A stretch of DNA of 64,000 nt from Paenibacillus allorhizosphaerae (GCF_910594985.1 NZ_CAJVCE010000005.1:310001-374000); one strand, 5' to 3'. Shown: positions 52,249-61,484, counted from the first letter of the stretch. Translations and numbers: made by a program. The notes: generated by a model from the sequence alone, not told the origin.

Positions 52249-52821
52249 ATGAGAGTTTCATTAACTACAGGGGACGCCGCCCCTGATTTTACATTCACGG
52301 GCATCGACGGCACGCCCGTTCGTTTGTCCGATCTTCGCGGAAGAAAGGTGCTGATCGCGTTCTTTCGCAACGCCGCCTGCGCGCTTTGCAACTTGCGGGT
52401 GCGGCATTTCATTCGTCGCTATGACGAGTGGCAGCGGCAAGGCTTGGAGATTGTGGCGGTCTTCGAATCGCCGCAATCCAGCATATCCCGACATGTCGGC
52501 CGGCAGGAAGCGCCATTCCCATTAGCTGCCGATGCAGGGGCAGACCTCTATGAAAGGTACGGCGTTGAAGTTTCGGCAGAGAAAGTACAGGCGACGATAG
52601 CCGATGCCAATACGAAGACGTTCATATCCGAAGCTGAAGCCGAAGGCTTTGCCTTGACTCCCGAGGAGGGAGCCAATATGCACCGCATTCCGGCCGAATT
52701 TCTGATCGACGAGAACGGCATCGTGCAAGTGGCGCATTACGGCCGACTGGTGACGGATCATTTGCCCCTGGATGCAATCGATCGTTTCGCTGCTTCGGGC
52801 CATTCCGAATCGGCCGACTAA
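52249..52821 (+). CDS. Peroxiredoxin-like (AhpC/TSA family) protein
   Basis: This 190-residue thioredoxin-fold protein has DAAPDFTFTGIDGTPVRLSDL and VLIAFFRNAACALCNLRVR. The active site reads CALC rather than the peroxiredoxin T/S-x-x-C, so two Cys are spaced as in thioredoxin-like redox proteins. It probably reduces peroxides or disulfides. GGGAGG lies 8 nt before the ATG. It follows the Crp-type regulator and may be its target. A terminator follows. Confidence 0.88.
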   Translation: MRVSLTTGDAAPDFTFTGIDGTPVRLSDLRGRKVLIAFFRNAACALCNLRVRHFIRRYDEWQRQGLEIVAVFESPQSSISRHVGRQEAPFPLAADAGADLYERYGVEVSAEKVQATIADANTKTFISEAEAEGFALTPEEGANMHRIPAEFLIDENGIVQVAHYGRLVTDHLPLDAIDRFAASGHSESAD

Positions 52822-52855
52822 AGGATCGTTACGCATCGTCTTCTTTGCAAAGCGA

Positions 52856-52888
52856 AGGGCTGCCAAAACGGCAGCCCTCTCTTTATAT
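52856..52888 (+). terminator. Terminator of the peroxiredoxin-like gene
   Basis: AGGGCTGCC (52856-52864) and GGCAGCCCT (52870-52878) form a perfect 9-bp stem with a 5-nt loop. CTCTTTATA follows. Confidence 0.85.
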
Positions 52889-52933
52889 AGGTATCGCGAT
52901 GCTTTTGTCCGATTCCATACCTGCTGCATCGCA

Positions 52934-53914
52934 TTACCACGCATACGCTTCAGGCGTTTCGCCGCCCGGCCCGGGGAAAATCTCATTCAGCTCGCGCAGC
53001 ACGTCCTCGCTCAGCCGAATTTCAACCGCCCGGATCGCATCCTGCAACTGTTCCACCGTTCTCGGCCCAATGATTGGAGCGGTTATGTCCGGATTGGCTA
53101 GTGTCCAAGCCAGCGCTACATTCGCTTCCTTCTCGCCAAACTCTGCACATAAAGCGGAAAACCGTTCCAACTGCCCGCGATGCTTGTCCAGCTGCTTCTG
53201 CCGCTTGGCGGTGCGGGTACCGACATCGGCTTTCAATGCGGAGCCTCCGAGCAGCCCTCCGGCCAGCGGACTCCACGCAATCACGCCCAACCCGAGGTCG
53301 CGCGCCGCCGGCAGCACTTCCATCTCGGGAAGCCGCTCCAGCAGGTTGTACTTATGCTGCTCGCTTACAAGTCCCATGAAATGCCGCTCTTTCGCGGCTG
53401 CTTGCGCCTTCACCAGGTGCCACCCTGCAAAGTTGCTGGACCCGATATAATCGACTTTACCCGACCGTACCTGCGTTTCGAACGCTTCCCACAATTCCTC
53501 CCACGGCGTCCGTCTGTCAATATGATGCATCTGGTACAGCTCCACATGATCCGTCTGCAATCTCCGCAGCGATCCTTCGAGGTGGCGCCTGATTTTGTAT
53601 AAGGACAAGCCCCTTGCATCGTTAGGCCCGTCTAAGGTATCGGACATCGGCTCATACACTTTCGTAGCAAGAATAACTTTCTCCCTTCGCTGTCCTCCCT
53701 GCGCAAACCATCGTCCGACGATGGCTTCCGTCAGACCGGCATTTTTGCCCCAGCCGTAAATATTGGCCGTATCGAAAAAAGTAATGCCTACGTCGAGCGC
53801 TTCATCCATAATGCGAAATGCCGTCCGTTCGTCCGTATCGACGCCGAAGTTCATCGTGCCCAAACATAGCCGGCTTACCCGCATCCCTGTTTTTCCAAGA
53901 AACGTATACTCCAA
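52934..53914 (-). CDS. Aldo/keto reductase
   Basis: This protein of about 326 residues has the YajO/Tas-like AKR pattern: LGTMNFGVDTDERTAFRIMD, the catalytic Asp and Tyr in FFDTANIYGWGKNAG, the Lys in ILATKVYEP, and the His in QMHHIDRRTPW. The cofactor-binding region is IIGPRTVEQLQDAI. The first TTG (53920) directly abuts GGAGGAGGAG. The TTG at 53914, 6 nt after it, gives the usual start MEYTFLGKTG and is preferred. It is the third AKR in the window; substrate unknown. Confidence 0.92.
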   Translation of the reverse strand: MEYTFLGKTGMRVSRLCLGTMNFGVDTDERTAFRIMDEALDVGITFFDTANIYGWGKNAGLTEAIVGRWFAQGGQRREKVILATKVYEPMSDTLDGPNDARGLSLYKIRRHLEGSLRRLQTDHVELYQMHHIDRRTPWEELWEAFETQVRSGKVDYIGSSNFAGWHLVKAQAAAKERHFMGLVSEQHKYNLLERLPEMEVLPAARDLGLGVIAWSPLAGGLLGGSALKADVGTRTAKRQKQLDKHRGQLERFSALCAEFGEKEANVALAWTLANPDITAPIIGPRTVEQLQDAIRAVEIRLSEDVLRELNEIFPGPGGETPEAYAW

Positions 53915-53920
53915 TTCCAA

Positions 53921-54549
53921 CTCCTCCTCCGATGTTTGTTCTTACATTATTGGAGACGTTCGAAAAATATAAATGGACGCAAAAAGAAGCAACTTTTTTC
54001 TGACAATTTCACAACAGTTCAAGCGCTTTATTCAAGATGGCATCCCGGTTCTCGCACATATGCTCCCGTTCATTCCGGACAGCGATATCCGGCGATATGC
54101 CAATACCCTCGAAATCGGCTCCGTCCGGTATATATGCTCGAATAGTCCCGAAGAACGAAATCGGATCTGTGCAGATCGTTCATAAGAAATAAGCATGAAC
54201 GGTTTGTGCAACAACCCTTTTGTTCGAAAGCAGTGAATCTTATGTCATAATTTCCCAGTCCCTATGTCATTTCTTTGCATATAATACCATCTCGCGATAT
54301 GGTAATATTTTCTTAAGTCATTTATTTTCCAACGGTTAATATCCTCTTATTAGAGCTCCTAGAATATTCTGCTCGAACTTTGCCCTACCTGCCTGCATAA
54401 GCTTTCCTTGAAGTTTACGGATAAACCCCACTACACAGCCCGATTTCATGAATACAATCACGATTGAAGGTTATGAAGAAGAAACCCGTTTTTTTAGACT
54501 TCATTGGTAACGCTTTCATATAAACTCTATATGAGCAGGAGGAATAATT
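53921..54549. other. Intergenic region without a recognised gene
   Basis: This stretch of about 630 bp is more AT-rich than its surroundings, especially 54230-54380. A 70-residue + strand frame at 53973-54185 has no ribosome binding site or known family, and other frames are shorter. GATCTG-T-GCAGATC occurs near 54166. The region probably holds the divergent promoters for the aldo/keto reductase and the solute-binding protein. Confidence 0.5.
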
Positions 54550-55833
54550 ATGATTCGAAAAGCCATGACCGTGTTGCTCACGCTGAGCTTCCCCGCAGGA
54601 GCGCTTGCAGGATGCGCGAAACCCGCCGCCGAGGGACTTCCGGCCAAAGAAGGCAACCGTATTGAAATTACAAGCCCAGTGACCATCAATGTGCTTGGGA
54701 ACGCCTCGATGACTGACGAAGCCTTTCAAATGCTGATTACAGATCCTGTAAGTAAGCAATATCCGAATATTACCGTGCAGAGGGTAAAGGGAAAATTGGA
54801 GGATTTTTTATCCTCAGGAGAAGTCCCGGATTTAATAACGGATTGGAACGGGGCCGTGCCGAACTACGTCAATTTCGATCTTGTGGAAGACATGGCACCG
54901 CTGCTGAAAAGGCATAATTTTGACCTCGGCCGGTTCCATTCGGTTTACCTTGACGCGATTCGAGTGAACGCCGATAAAGGCGAATTATATGCGATTCCTT
55001 ACTACGCGCAGCTGAACGCGTTATTTTACAACAAAGATTTGTTCGATAAATTCGGCGTTGCTTACCCGCGGGACGGCATGACATGGGAAGAGACGATTGA
55101 ACTCGGCAAACGAATGACGCGACTCGACAACGGCACGCAAATTCAAGGCTTGAACTACGAGAACTTGACCCGCATTTCCTTCCCCTGGTCGCCGGACATC
55201 GTGGATAAGAAAAAAGAACGGGCCAACGTCAACAACGAAATGTGGAAAAAAATTATCGATTTGGCCAAAACGATCGATTCGATTCCCGGCAACAGCCCGA
55301 ACCGAACGTTTGCCAAAGGCGAGGTCGCGATGTTCGCTACGGTCGGGGATCAGCTTGCCAGCATTAAAAAAGCGGTCGAGGAGCAGCTCTTTAGCGTAGG
55401 CGTAGCCCAATATCCGAGCTATAAAGAACTGCCTAACAAGTACGGGATGGCCGACGCCCACTATATTTTCGTGACGAAAGGCAGCAAGAACAAGGATGCC
55501 GCGATGAAGGTGATTGAGACGCTTACTTCCGACGAGGTGCAGCTCATGGCCTCCAAATTGCTGGCCAAACAGTCGCCGCTCAAAAATCCGGATATTCAAA
55601 AAGCATATGCTTCCGAATTTCTCAAAGGGGTCGACATGCAATCGATTTTCAAAAGCCAACCCTCTCCCGGCACGGCGTTCTCCAGATACTATCTGGACGC
55701 CCGCAGTTTACTGGATAAACAGTACACACTGGTTCGGGACAGCGGCAAGGATAGCAATTCGGCCTTAAGAGATGCGGAGGAAACGATCAATATGCTTCTC
55801 GACGAAAAGAAGGCGGCGGAAGTCAAGAAGTAA
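54550..55833 (+). CDS. Extracellular solute-binding lipoprotein (orphan)
   Basis: This 427-residue family 1 solute-binding protein has a lipobox ALAGC (Cys 22). It shares segments with the paralog at 29303, such as QLNALFYNKDLFDKFGVAYP, RDGMTWEETIELGKRM and the C-terminal NSALRDAEETINMLL. It likely binds a carbohydrate. AGGAGG lies 7 nt before the ATG. No permease genes flank it. A strong terminator follows, so it is monocistronic. Confidence 0.94.
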   Translation: MIRKAMTVLLTLSFPAGALAGCAKPAAEGLPAKEGNRIEITSPVTINVLGNASMTDEAFQMLITDPVSKQYPNITVQRVKGKLEDFLSSGEVPDLITDWNGAVPNYVNFDLVEDMAPLLKRHNFDLGRFHSVYLDAIRVNADKGELYAIPYYAQLNALFYNKDLFDKFGVAYPRDGMTWEETIELGKRMTRLDNGTQIQGLNYENLTRISFPWSPDIVDKKKERANVNNEMWKKIIDLAKTIDSIPGNSPNRTFAKGEVAMFATVGDQLASIKKAVEEQLFSVGVAQYPSYKELPNKYGMADAHYIFVTKGSKNKDAAMKVIETLTSDEVQLMASKLLAKQSPLKNPDIQKAYASEFLKGVDMQSIFKSQPSPGTAFSRYYLDARSLLDKQYTLVRDSGKDSNSALRDAEETINMLLDEKKAAEVKK

Positions 55834-55851
55834 CGATCCTCCGTTCGCAAA

Positions 55852-55887
55852 AAAGCCGGCTGCTTCACGGGAAGCAACCGGCTTTCT
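55852..55887 (+). terminator. Terminator between the solute-binding protein and ABC exporter genes
   Basis: AAGCCGG plus CTGCTTC pairs with GAAGCA plus CCGGCTT (55852-55885), with a small bulge. TTTCTCG follows. The genes converge here, so it may act on both strands. Confidence 0.8.
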
Positions 55888-55889
55888 CG

Positions 55890-57659
55890 TTACGTGACGG
55901 AAACGTTCCGATCCCGTGCGTCTCCGTCAGCCAAGTATTTATTCCACAGGCGGGTGAACTCCCCGTTGCGGCCGCAAAGGTCGGCAAACGTGCCTTCCTC
56001 GACGATGGTTCCTTTTTTAAATACGTATACGTAATTGAAATGCTGCACCAGATGCAGCCGATGCAGAACGCTTACGACGCACCTGCCTGATAAATGCTCG
56101 AATAACGCTTCGAATATATTCCACTCGTTGGACGGGTCCACGTTGGAAGTTGGCTCGTCAAGCAGGACGATTTCGCTGTCTTGAATGGAAAATATGCCTC
56201 TGGCCAGCGCAAGCCGCTGTTTCTCGCCGCCGGATAACGTAACGCCTTTCTCGCGAACGTCGCTTTCAAGACCATTGGGCAGTCGCTCTAGGACATCGCC
56301 GAAACCGGCTATCCGTATTGCCGATAGAAGATCCTCATCCGTCGCCAGCATGCCCATCGTTATATTGTAGCGGATCGTATTCTCGAATATTTCTGGTTCC
56401 TGCGGAATGAGCGTCGTGATGCCGCCAAGCGACGAAAGCGGCAGAGACTTGCCCTCATCGCTTATCAGCGTACCTTCTTGAGGAGATAGCAAGCCGCGCA
56501 ATAGCTGCAGCATCGTGCTTTTTCCTGCACCGCTCTCGCCGACCAAAGCAATTTTGCGGCCTTTCGTTAGCGTGAGCGAGATGTCATCCAACCGGGACCG
56601 TTCATCGCCATAAGAGAAATATAGCGATTGGACATGAAGCCGGTTCCACGGATCCAGCACGGTCCGCTCCTCAAGCTTCGTATGGCTTCTTTCTCTTTCG
56701 CTACAGATCGGCTGCACGGCTTCAAAATCATTTTTTTGGTGAATAACGGCTTCGTAATCGAACGTGTAAAATTTAAAAGAAGAGACGCATTGCCGGATAT
56801 AAAAGAAAATCGCCGTGACGGATCCGATCAGAATCGGTTGTCCGGCTTGTTTTTGCGATACAATATAATAAAAGATCGTCCCGACTTCAAGAAGCATGAA
56901 AATAGATGCGGCAATAAAACATTTGATCTGCGTAATATGATGCTCTTTCACGATATGCGGGAAAGCTTTGTTGACGCGCGCTTCCAAATCTTTTTTGGCT
57001 GACGGTCCCAATCGCAGCGTAATTATCGTTCGAATGTTGCTGATATAATCGTGAAGCGCGGCCGCTACTTGATGAAACTTATCATTCTGGGCCCGGTATT
57101 CCGGCACGGACCATTGATATAATCGCTTTGTAATCATAACTGAAAGGATCCCGCTGCACACCGTTATGGCGGATACGGCCGGCGATATTTGCCACAGGAT
57201 GATCAAAGGTCCCCAAAACTTCATAAAAAAGGCTACGTAAGTATACTGCGAAACGCAGAAGCTGTGAAGTCCGTCAGCCGCTTTATTGACCCGATCGATG
57301 ACCGCCCCCGAATGGTTGTCGGTATGCCAGCGAAGCGGCAGCGATTGAAGATGATCGTACATCGCCAGGACGAATCTTCTCCGGCTTCGGAATGAGACGA
57401 ATCGTTCGATGTTACGAGCGCCGCGGTGAAACATTTCAAAGACGGAGAAACAGAGAACATAGAACAGAACCCACTGGATAACCTCATCGATGACCGTGGC
57501 GCGATTGCTTTGCAGTGTGCTCATGATCATCGATAACGCAAACGGCTGGCCCAGTTCGCCTAGCAAAGAAACGGTATGCAGCGATAAATAGACGACTACT
57601 TTCCAGCGTTCCCGGTCCGCATACAACCAGAGCTGCTTAAACATATAAACGAATTCCAC
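55890..57659 (-). CDS. ABC exporter half-transporter (fused permease and ATPase)
   Basis: This 589-residue protein has six membrane helices (about 20-300), then an ATPase domain. The ATPase has Walker A GESGAGKST, the Q-loop in TTLIPQEPEIFENT, the signature LSGGEKQRLALARG, Walker B IVLLDEPTS, and the switch His in VVSVLHRLHLV. Such proteins work as homodimers or with a second half-transporter, which is not adjacent. The substrate (drug, lipid or peptide) is unknown. The GTG at 57659 follows GAAGAG; an ATG at 57644 is alternative. Confidence 0.93.
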   Translation of the reverse strand: MEFVYMFKQLWLYADRERWKVVVYLSLHTVSLLGELGQPFALSMIMSTLQSNRATVIDEVIQWVLFYVLCFSVFEMFHRGARNIERFVSFRSRRRFVLAMYDHLQSLPLRWHTDNHSGAVIDRVNKAADGLHSFCVSQYTYVAFFMKFWGPLIILWQISPAVSAITVCSGILSVMITKRLYQWSVPEYRAQNDKFHQVAAALHDYISNIRTIITLRLGPSAKKDLEARVNKAFPHIVKEHHITQIKCFIAASIFMLLEVGTIFYYIVSQKQAGQPILIGSVTAIFFYIRQCVSSFKFYTFDYEAVIHQKNDFEAVQPICSERERSHTKLEERTVLDPWNRLHVQSLYFSYGDERSRLDDISLTLTKGRKIALVGESGAGKSTMLQLLRGLLSPQEGTLISDEGKSLPLSSLGGITTLIPQEPEIFENTIRYNITMGMLATDEDLLSAIRIAGFGDVLERLPNGLESDVREKGVTLSGGEKQRLALARGIFSIQDSEIVLLDEPTSNVDPSNEWNIFEALFEHLSGRCVVSVLHRLHLVQHFNYVYVFKKGTIVEEGTFADLCGRNGEFTRLWNKYLADGDARDRNVSVT

Positions 57660-58167
57660 GTATTCTCTTCCCTTCCCTAGATATCGTTCCCGAAAGATCC
57701 GATATTCGAAGGAGGGGCTCGAGCATTAGGTCAAACGCGTCAAATCACCGCAATGTCCTCCAGTCTTTTTTATGTAAATTTTTACCTAAAGTACCATGCA
57801 GCCCGGGATGATGTCAATAGAAACCTGGGTTGAAAATTTCCGATCCTCCCCTGTATTTTATGCCCTCGGGCAGCTGCTCAACAGATCGTTTAATCGTATC
57901 CGTCATAACGTAATAACGGGCAATGTGAGTAAATACGCCCTGCGGCTAACGTTGCTCTCCACGGATACAGTCGTCTTTCCAAAATAAGACCCTCAGCTCA
58001 TTACTGCGGGTCTCTTTCCGTGATCGGTCATGATTATGCCTCCCTCCTCCATTCAGCTTATGTATTTTATCTAGCCCTTTCGGGATTGGGCAAAACAGAA
58101 AAATGTGCTTGCAATGGAAAATAATCCGACCGAAGAGCTACCTAGCGGGAATCCGCCAACACCTAAC
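57660..58167. other. Intergenic region with promoter, operator and terminator but no gene
   Basis: No convincing gene is present. A promoter for the ABC gene lies at 57788-57817. A hairpin AGACCC/GGGTCT with CTTT after it (57987-58018) could be a + strand terminator. Short frames such as the minus-strand one beginning MTDTIKRSVEQLPEG (about 57800-57900) have no ribosome binding site or known family, but may be debris of a lost gene. Confidence 0.5.
57774..57817 (-). promoter_or_regulatory. Promoter and palindrome upstream of the ABC exporter
   Basis: On the minus strand TTGACA (57817-57812) and TACTTT (57793-57788) are 18 bp apart. The palindrome GTAAATTTTTAC (57774-57785) lies just downstream of the -10 box, a usual place for a repressor. 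Confidence 0.55.
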
Positions 58168-58230
58168 AAACTTTTTATGGAGCTCATACGTCATACCTAA
58201 GTAAAGCAAGAAAATGATACGCGCGTATCA
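58168..58230 (+). promoter_or_regulatory. Candidate ECF-sigma promoter and palindrome upstream of sigV
   Basis: AAAC (58168-58171) and CGTC (58189-58192) are 17 bp apart, resembling the AAC/CGTC cores recognised by ECF sigma factors of the SigM/W/X/V group. This fits autoregulation. A perfect 16-bp palindrome TGATACGCGCGTATCA lies at 58215-58230, directly before the ribosome binding site. Confidence 0.5.
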
Positions 58231-58245
58231 AAGGAGAGTCTTCAA

Positions 58246-58749
58246 ATGAATAGCAAGTCAGAACAATTACTTATTCGTTTTATTACGGAAAACAAAGAGA
58301 ATATGTACCGATTGGCTTTCAGTTATGTAAAGAATGCCGAAAATGCGCTGGATATCGTTCAAGATTCGATCCATAAGGCTTTAACATCCTTGGAAAGCAT
58401 AAAATCCGAAGGCTCGATAAGGGCCTGGTGTTTCAGGATCGTCGTGAATACATCGCTCGACTTCCTCAGAAAACAAAAGAGGATTCAGCTCGTGGATGAT
58501 ACAACATTGGAATTGCGCGGTCCCATTGTTGAAGACGCCTATCATGATGTGGATCTAGAGAAGGCGTTGGAGGAGTTGCCCTATGCTTTTCGGACCGTGG
58601 TTGTACTTCGATATTTTGAAGATTTAAAACTTGAAGAAATTGCGGAAGTGCTGAATGAAAACATCAGTACAGTAAAAACAAGATTGTACCAAGCCCTGCG
58701 TAAACTTCGAATTCAAATGAGCAGTGAAATATTGGAGGAGGTAAAGTAA
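58246..58749 (+). CDS. sigV: ECF RNA polymerase sigma factor, SigV-like
   Basis: This 167-residue sigma factor has region 2 (about 15-80; YRLAFSYVKNAENALDIVQD and SIRAWCFRIVVN) and region 4 (about 105-160; LPYAFRTVVVLRYFEDLKLEE, STVKTRLYQALRKL). There is no region 1 or 3. It is 1 bp upstream of an RsiV-like anti-sigma gene, the arrangement of B. subtilis sigV-rsiV. There SigV is released when lysozyme binds RsiV and induces peptidoglycan O-acetylation. AAAGGAG lies 9 nt before the ATG. No oatA or dlt genes are in the window. Confidence 0.88.
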   Translation: MNSKSEQLLIRFITENKENMYRLAFSYVKNAENALDIVQDSIHKALTSLESIKSEGSIRAWCFRIVVNTSLDFLRKQKRIQLVDDTTLELRGPIVEDAYHDVDLEKALEELPYAFRTVVVLRYFEDLKLEEIAEVLNENISTVKTRLYQALRKLRIQMSSEILEEVK

Positions 58750-58750
58750 A

Positions 58751-59608
58751 ATGAACGAACAGTTGGAACAATTGAAAAAAATATATAAGAATGTGCCGAT
58801 TCCCGGTGAATTAGATTTCGTCGTGAAGAAAGCTCTCCGGCAAAAAAAGCAAAGACATTTGATGATAAAGCGTCTTGTCGGGATTGGAGCGGCGGCAATT
58901 GTATTGGTAGCGGGCATTAATACGAGTCCAACCTTTGCAAAGGCGTTATCCGAAGTGCCGCTCGTTGGCCCGGTGATCAAGGTGCTGACTTTTAAAGAAT
59001 TTAAATTAGATGACGGAATGGCCAATGCGGATATTAAAGTACCGGCGATTACGAACATGGATAATAAAGCGCTGGAAGCCGCCCTGAACAATAAATACCT
59101 GGAAGAAAATAAAAAGCTATACAACGATTTCACGGCTGAGATGGACAAATTAAAACAAAATGGCGGAGGTCATCTGGGGGTAAACAGTGGTTATGTCGTC
59201 AAAACCGACAACGACCAGATCCTTGCCGTAGGCAGGTATGTTGTCAACACGGTCGGTTCTTCCTCGACGACATTCAAGTACGACACGATCGACAAGAAAA
59301 ATCAAATTTTGATTACTTTACCGAGTCTATTTATGGATGACCGCTATATAAGCCAGATTAGCGAAAATATTAAGGAACAGATGAAACAACAGATGAAGGC
59401 GGACCCTAATAAGGTTTATTGGCTAGAGGGCAGCGGAGGCTTTGAAGCGATCGCCAAAGATCAAAGCTTTTATATCAACAACGAAGGCAAACTGGTCATC
59501 TCCTTTAATAAATACGAAGTCGCTCCCGGAGCAATGGGCGTGTTGGAATTTATCATACCGACGAATGTAATTGCTGACGCATTGGTTAGTAAGGAATATA
59601 TAAAATAA
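58751..59608 (+). CDS. rsiV: Anti-sigma factor, RsiV-like (DUF3298 domain)
   Basis: This 285-residue single-pass membrane protein has a cytoplasmic N-terminus of about 38 residues that would hold the sigma factor, and a membrane helix (about 41-62). The extracellular part has a DUF4163-like half and a C-terminal DUF3298 half (FKYDTIDKKNQILITLPSLF, FYINNEGKLVISFNKYEVAPG). In RsiV the extracellular domain binds lysozyme and is then cleaved to free SigV. The gene directly follows sigV and is followed by a strong terminator. Confidence 0.88.
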   Translation: MNEQLEQLKKIYKNVPIPGELDFVVKKALRQKKQRHLMIKRLVGIGAAAIVLVAGINTSPTFAKALSEVPLVGPVIKVLTFKEFKLDDGMANADIKVPAITNMDNKALEAALNNKYLEENKKLYNDFTAEMDKLKQNGGGHLGVNSGYVVKTDNDQILAVGRYVVNTVGSSSTTFKYDTIDKKNQILITLPSLFMDDRYISQISENIKEQMKQQMKADPNKVYWLEGSGGFEAIAKDQSFYINNEGKLVISFNKYEVAPGAMGVLEFIIPTNVIADALVSKEYIK

Positions 59609-59654
59609 TTCAACGGTACATCGTACCATTCTTAAAAAATGGTACAATCCTGTG

Positions 59655-59697
59655 AGGAAGCGGTCTTGATTCGATCATATAGACCGCTTCCTTTTTT
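59655..59697 (+). terminator. Rho-independent terminator of sigV-rsiV
   Basis: AGGAAGCGGTCT (59655-59666) and AGACCGCTTCCT (59681-59692) form a perfect 12-bp stem followed by TTTTTT. A smaller hairpin GTACCAT/ATGGTAC lies just before. Confidence 0.92.
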
Positions 59698-59736
59698 CGT
59701 CGCCAAACGCTTGCTAAGTCGTATTTCACTAGTTGC

Positions 59737-61461
59737 TTACCTGCTCCTTGCCAATATCGGCTCTAACGTTTCCATAATCCGGGAGAATGCCTCCTCCTTG
59801 GACAAGAGCTGCTTCTCGTTGTCTTTGCGCTCCGCATATTCCACGTTCCCATTCGCGGCATGCTTGCCGACAACCACCCGTATCGGGATGCCGATAAGCT
59901 CGGAATCGTTAAATTTCACGCCGGCTCGTTCATCGCGATCGTCGAGCAGCACTTCGATTCCACGCTCGCGCAAACGGGCGTATAGCTCTTCCGCAAGGCG
60001 CATCTGGACTTCGTCCTTGATCGATACCGCAATGATATGCACATGGTAAGGCGCAATCGCCGGCGACCAAATCATGCCCCGCTCATCATGATTTTGCTCG
60101 ATGATCGCCGACAGCATCCGGGACACGCCGATGCCGTAACAGCCCATAATGATAGGCTGCTCTTTGCCGTTCGCATCCAAGTAGCGTGCGCCTAAAGCTT
60201 CGCTATATTTGGTGCCGAGCTTGAACACATGACCTACTTCGATGCCCTTGAACAATTGAAGCGAGCCGTCTTCGCACTGCGGACAGCGGTCGCCTTCGTT
60301 CACGTTTCGGAAGTCGCCTGCGCGTTCGACCGGAAAGTCGCGGCCGGGCACGACATGCTTCCAGTGATAGTCCGCTTCGTTCGCCCCGGCGATGGCGCAT
60401 GGCATCTGCGCAACGGCTGCATCGACAAGAACCGGTATTTGCAGCCCTACCGGCCCTGCAAATCCTACGGGTGCGCCGGTAGCGGCTGTGGTCGTCTGAG
60501 CATCGGCCAGCTCCAATTCCAGCGCGCCGACTTCGTTCTTCACTTTCGTCTCATTCACTTCATGATCGCCGCGAACCAATACGGCCAGCGGCTTCCCATC
60601 GGCCATATAAATGAGCGTTTTGATCATGTCCCGAGGCTCCGCGTGCAAATACTGCTTCAATTGCTCAATGGTACGAACATGCGGCGTATGGATCTTCTCC
60701 ATCCGGTTTCTCTCAGCGTCCGTGTACGTATGGCTCTCGGCACGAGACTGCGCTTTCTCCAGATTCGCCGCGTAGCCGCAGCATGTGCAAGCTGCGATCG
60801 TGTCCTCGCCGATGTCGGCCAGCGCCATAAATTCATGCGTGCCGCCTTCGCCGCCAATCGCTCCTGCATCGGCCTCGACGGCCCTGTAGTTTAATCCGCA
60901 GCGCTCCATAATCCGTACGTACGCGTCGTACATTCTCCTATACGATGTATCCAGACCTTCCCAGGTGGCATCGAAGGAATATGCGTCTTTCATCAAAAAC
61001 TCTCTGCCGCGCAGCAGCCCGAACCGGGGACGAGGCTCATCCCGGAACTTTGTTTGGATTTGATACACGGCTACGGGCAGTCTCCTATAGGAGCTGAACT
61101 CGTTCTTTACCAAAGTGGTGATCACTTCTTCATGCGTAGGACCGAGGGCAAACTCGCGGTCATGACGGTCCTTCAGCCTGATCAGCTCCGGCCCGTATAC
61201 GGTGTAGCGGCCCGATTGCTTCCACAGCTCGGCAGGCTGCAGCGCCGGCATCAGCATTTCCTGTGCACCCGCGCGATCCATTTCCTCTCGCACGATTTGC
61301 TCCAGTTTGCGCAATACCCGCCTGCCCAGCGGCATGTACGTATAAATGCCCGCAGCAAGCTGTCTGATAAACCCAGCCCTGAGCATAAGCTGATGATTTA
61401 CGGCTTCGGCATCCGACGGAGCTTCACGTAACGTGCTGGAAAATAGGGACGACTGTCGCAT
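59737..61461 (-). CDS. proS: Proline--tRNA ligase, bacterial type with editing domain
   Basis: This 574-residue class II synthetase charges tRNA-Pro. Motif 2 is in VYQIQTKFRDEPRPRFGLLRGREFLMKDAYSF (parts: KFRDEPRPRFG, REFLMKDAYSF), the class II TXE loop in ALGPTHEEVI, and motif 3 in GCYGIGVSRM. The insertion between motifs 2 and 3 (about 235-390; EVNETKVKNEVG, LADAQTTTAATG) is the editing domain that clears Ala-tRNA-Pro. A T-box leader and promoter lie upstream, so expression responds to uncharged tRNA-Pro. Confidence 0.97.
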   Translation of the reverse strand: MRQSSLFSSTLREAPSDAEAVNHQLMLRAGFIRQLAAGIYTYMPLGRRVLRKLEQIVREEMDRAGAQEMLMPALQPAELWKQSGRYTVYGPELIRLKDRHDREFALGPTHEEVITTLVKNEFSSYRRLPVAVYQIQTKFRDEPRPRFGLLRGREFLMKDAYSFDATWEGLDTSYRRMYDAYVRIMERCGLNYRAVEADAGAIGGEGGTHEFMALADIGEDTIAACTCCGYAANLEKAQSRAESHTYTDAERNRMEKIHTPHVRTIEQLKQYLHAEPRDMIKTLIYMADGKPLAVLVRGDHEVNETKVKNEVGALELELADAQTTTAATGAPVGFAGPVGLQIPVLVDAAVAQMPCAIAGANEADYHWKHVVPGRDFPVERAGDFRNVNEGDRCPQCEDGSLQLFKGIEVGHVFKLGTKYSEALGARYLDANGKEQPIIMGCYGIGVSRMLSAIIEQNHDERGMIWSPAIAPYHVHIIAVSIKDEVQMRLAEELYARLRERGIEVLLDDRDERAGVKFNDSELIGIPIRVVVGKHAANGNVEYAERKDNEKQLLSKEEAFSRIMETLEPILARSR

Positions 61462-61484
61462 CGAAAATCACTCCTTCTAAAAAT

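Noticed and set aside
53973-54185. 70-codon + strand frame in the 53.9-54.5 kb gap
   Set aside because: No ribosome binding site and no recognisable family; possibly debris but not supportable as a gene.
57796-57987. 63-codon + strand frame upstream of sigV
   Set aside because: It overlaps the promoter of the ABC exporter and has no start signal or family.
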